From positions 62,001 through 126,000 of the forward strand of contig JBAXKJ010000010.1 of assembly GCA_037137375.1 (NCBI GenBank): a stretch of 64,000 nucleotides of DNA, given 5' to 3'. The notes beneath the pieces were generated by a model that worked only from the letters and a program-made list of their open reading frames with translations, was not told where the DNA came from and made no database searches. The position numbers were made by a program, and so were the translations under genes. This stretch comes from CAINVV01 sp037137375. Lineage in GTDB: Bacteria > Bacteroidota > Bacteroidia > Bacteroidales > Prolixibacteraceae. Shown in pieces: positions 63,001 to 64,000 of this stretch; positions within the stretch are counted from its first letter, which is position 1, and each line of letters begins with the position of its first letter.

Positions 63001-63270
63001 TTATTTCATTGGCAATCACAGAATTCCTCAAAACCTGATATTGGCAAAGGATTATCATATATAACTCATCAGTTGAATGATAAATCAATTTTACTTTTTA
63101 TTAGAGAGAAGAATACGGATGAATTTGGGAATACAATTGGGTATGTTTTCTTGGGACTGGCAAACTATAAAGATCACTATGGATCAAAACCAATGAGTAT
63201 TAATTGGGCTTTAAAAGAACCAATTCCTCCCTTCCTCTGGAAAACTTCGGCGAAGATGGCAATAGGCTAA
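60082..63270 (+). CDS. PLD-nuclease / superfamily 2 helicase / DUF3427 protein
   Basis: 1062 residues, intact. An N-terminal helical region (about 1-160) is followed by a phospholipase-D-type nuclease domain (HAKAYLF at 239-245, then GYIGSSNISRSAL). The helicase has Walker A AATGTGKT (363-370), DEVHHIAASSY near 455, the GLTATPERMDG motif III and the LQQLGRGLRL motif VI. The last 380 residues fit DUF3427. Proteins with this order recur in defence islands and are thought to act on foreign DNA. The ATG at 60082 follows the vsr stub by three bases; the ATG at 60121 is an alternative start, since the segment just after it looks like the usual start of the family. Confidence 0.9.
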   Translation: MNLADLISNNRIDMQIVTQQGLYEQLINKLVLSKLNELDRSTFYVKESPIDKSEAARVLSQYLVEVIKIALNLITEENCVEKQIELSNKIISLLRFELNNEDFSGDLIATEAKILSAIFSKVDSSFSDFEKHLKEITPYTRLSQSELFTGNNSGISLESEIKKEILSSDEINFLVSFIKWTGIRIFEKELFEFTERGGILRVITTSYMGATDLKAVEYLSSLKNSEIKVSYNADNERLHAKAYLFIRNTGFNTGYIGSSNISRSALTNGLEWNLKVTTKEVGHIIDKFQKTFKTYWQDKEFESFDISHDCEKLRVALKRERVLDRNNPSLYFDIRPYPFQEEILEKLATERIVHNRFRNLIVAATGTGKTVISAFDFKNFRKDNPSSKLLFVAHRKEILQQSQATFQGILKDNNFGELWVDGIEPEKYDFLFASVQTLNNRISSLKLPDSFFDFIIIDEVHHIAASSYRPILHRFKPKILLGLTATPERMDGEDILKDFSNIIAAEIRLPEALNRKLLCPFQYFGITDSIDLSNVSWQNGRYLPSELTKIYTHNDSRTSEIIYNLNKYLRDINEVKALCFCVTQEHAQYMAEKFSLAGLKADYLVSSRNELRDELRSNFQTKQINYLFVVDIFNEGIDIPDIDTVLFLRPTESLTVFLQQLGRGLRLAEGKECLTVLDFVGNSRPEYDFEGKFRALVGKTNTSIQKELEDDFPHLPLGCTINLERKAKDFILQNIRNATSLNINQLLNKIRNFKYQTSLPLTLRNFSSFYHIPLQLIYKKGNWMRLCVMAEQESDYSVTNEKEIHRAISKKWLSCNSNSYFQFILSLAQKDFKISFNNLRNEEKLMCLMLHYDVWQTAGGFNSIEESIRAIGLNKKLTNEIIEVLEILIDRIDFLEIDFSFCYSQPLKVHGRYTREQILAAFGDSTFQKKSSNREGVVYLENIKSELLLITLEKTEENYSPTTMYNDYAINEYLFHWQSQNSSKPDIGKGLSYITHQLNDKSILLFIREKNTDEFGNTIGYVFLGLANYKDHYGSKPMSINWALKEPIPPFLWKTSAKMAIG

Positions 63271-63358
63271 TTGAATATGATTTTCTGAAATGGTAGAAAC
63301 ACAAGATTGAATTTAAGAAACCGAGAAAATTATGTTGTCTTTTGATAATATCGTTTAA

Positions 63359-63589
63359 CTAGTATAAAAGGTATTTGTTTATTATGGTCCAATCTTTAAA
63401 TCTTTCCGATCCAAATAAAATCAGCTCCCCTTCAAACTTTCCTGCGCCATTCTTTTCGCGGTCGTTGACCAGGTAATGGCCTTTGTTCAGGTCATTGCTA
63501 ATTGGCACCATTGTCAATAAGTAGAGGTGAGATATACCAGAAAAATTCTGAAAATATGTTATTTTCCCGCTGGTTATTAGTACATTTGT
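63359..63589 (-). pseudogene. Fragment of an unrecognised gene on the minus strand
   Basis: A minus-strand frame without a good start runs from about 63589 to the stop at 63359-63361. It includes FSGISHLYLLTMVPISNDLN and REKNGAGKFEGELILFGSER. Only the part after the ATG at 63511 (50 codons) could be a gene by itself. Coding-like composition suggests a remnant of a larger gene. The family is unknown to me. Confidence 0.35.
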
Positions 63590-63590
63590 T
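63583..63590 (+). promoter_or_regulatory. -7 element directly before the GNAT-like gene
   Basis: TACATTTG fits TAnnTTTG and ends three bases before the ATG at 63594. If used, the transcript would begin at or within the first codons, meaning a leaderless message or a later start. Confidence 0.4.
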
Positions 63591-63593
63591 TAA

Positions 63594-64000
63594 TGAAGCA
63601 TAATCCTCATTATATTGATATTGAAATCGATAAGTTGACAAATTCTATTGAAAATGTCATTACTGGAGAGGGTTTTCAAACTGATATATCCTTAATTGGC
63701 GCAAAGGATTTAACATCAGTTACCAAAAAGAATGGATGGCTTTTTAATTGGAAAACTGAAAGTAAGCAACCGGATAGAGACGTTTATAAATTGACAATTT
63801 CAGGTAATCATGAGATAATCCAGGGTTTGATCAGCATTACAGAGCGAGAAGAACATGTTTATATGCACCTGATTGAAAGTGCTCCTTTTAATCTCGGAAG
63901 AAACAAGATATATGTTGGTATTCCCGGTAATTTAGTGGCATTTGCTTGTAGGATTGCTTTTCATCGGGGATTTGAGGGATACGTTTCATTTACTGCAAAA
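63594..64000 (+). CDS. GNAT-like acetyltransferase, 3'-truncated by window edge
   Basis: At least 135 codons in one open frame, continuing past the window. It reads KHNPHYIDIEIDKLTNSIEN at the start, then WLFNWKTESKQPDRDVYKLT. The later part, MHLIESAPFNLGRNKIYVG and NLVAFACRIAFHRGFEGYVS, has the layout of a GNAT fold around the acetyl-CoA-binding strands, though the Q/RxxGxG/A motif is not plain. From memory, similar Bacteroidota proteins of about 170 residues are found beside the small protein type seen at 59547. The substrate is unknown. Confidence 0.55.

Noticed and set aside
1..64000. CRISPR arrays, rRNA genes and insertion sequences
   Set aside because: No regularly spaced repeat array, rRNA segment or transposase was seen on reading through the window; the repeats found are boundary blocks, operators and gene fragments.

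Overview
The window looks like a piece of a Bacteroidota chromosome, probably class Bacteroidia (inference). The evidence is two SusC/SusD pairs, many secreted lipoproteins, a FISUMP-domain protein, A+T-rich genes, and several promoters fitting the Bacteroidota pattern (TTTG, about 20 bases, TAnnTTTG).

Region 1 (1-31.7 kb) is one polysaccharide utilisation locus, all on the + strand with gaps of 7-97 bases, so it is probably one very long operon. It runs SusC (5' end outside the window), SusD, two FAS1-domain lipoproteins, a second SusC and SusD, a lipoprotein, two very large paralogous secreted proteins (1297 and 1381 aa) that look like toroid plus beta-sandwich lyases with FN3 tails, a pair of smaller paralogous toroid proteins, and clear GH105, GH29 and GH27 enzymes. 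The enzymes suggest a uronate-containing glycan with alpha-fucose and alpha-galactose. The locus ends in a broken 59-codon lyase start.

Region 2 (31.9-40.5 kb) is an island at the 3' end of an intact tRNA-Ala(GGC) gene (minus strand, 40445-40518). Two displaced 42-base copies of the tRNA 3' half, three copies of a 35-base boundary motif and three tRNA-type terminators divide it into three tandem units. These carry a tripartite HipBST-type kinase system plus a GC-rich foreign esterase, a HipBA-type system, and an AbiE-type system. Remnants of a DUF1016 nuclease and of a second AbiE copy lie between them. No integrase is visible.

Region 3 (40.9-44.3 kb) is a small uronate-polysaccharide cluster: PL10 pectate lyase, an alpha/beta esterase and a convergent PL6 lyase. 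Region 4 (44.4-55.4 kb) holds a repeat-domain secreted protein, an AAA/DUF4143 ATPase, a histidine kinase and response regulator followed by a TPR / beta-propeller / FISUMP protein, and a secreted M28 peptidase.

Region 5 (55.5-64 kb) is a second defence and toxin-antitoxin area: another AbiE pair, a zeta-like toxin frameshifted at its P-loop with a small overlapping partner, a RelE/ParE pair with a dead toxin and intact antitoxin, three copies of a truncated vsr 5' end, a PLD-helicase-DUF3427 protein, and the start of a GNAT-like protein at the right edge.
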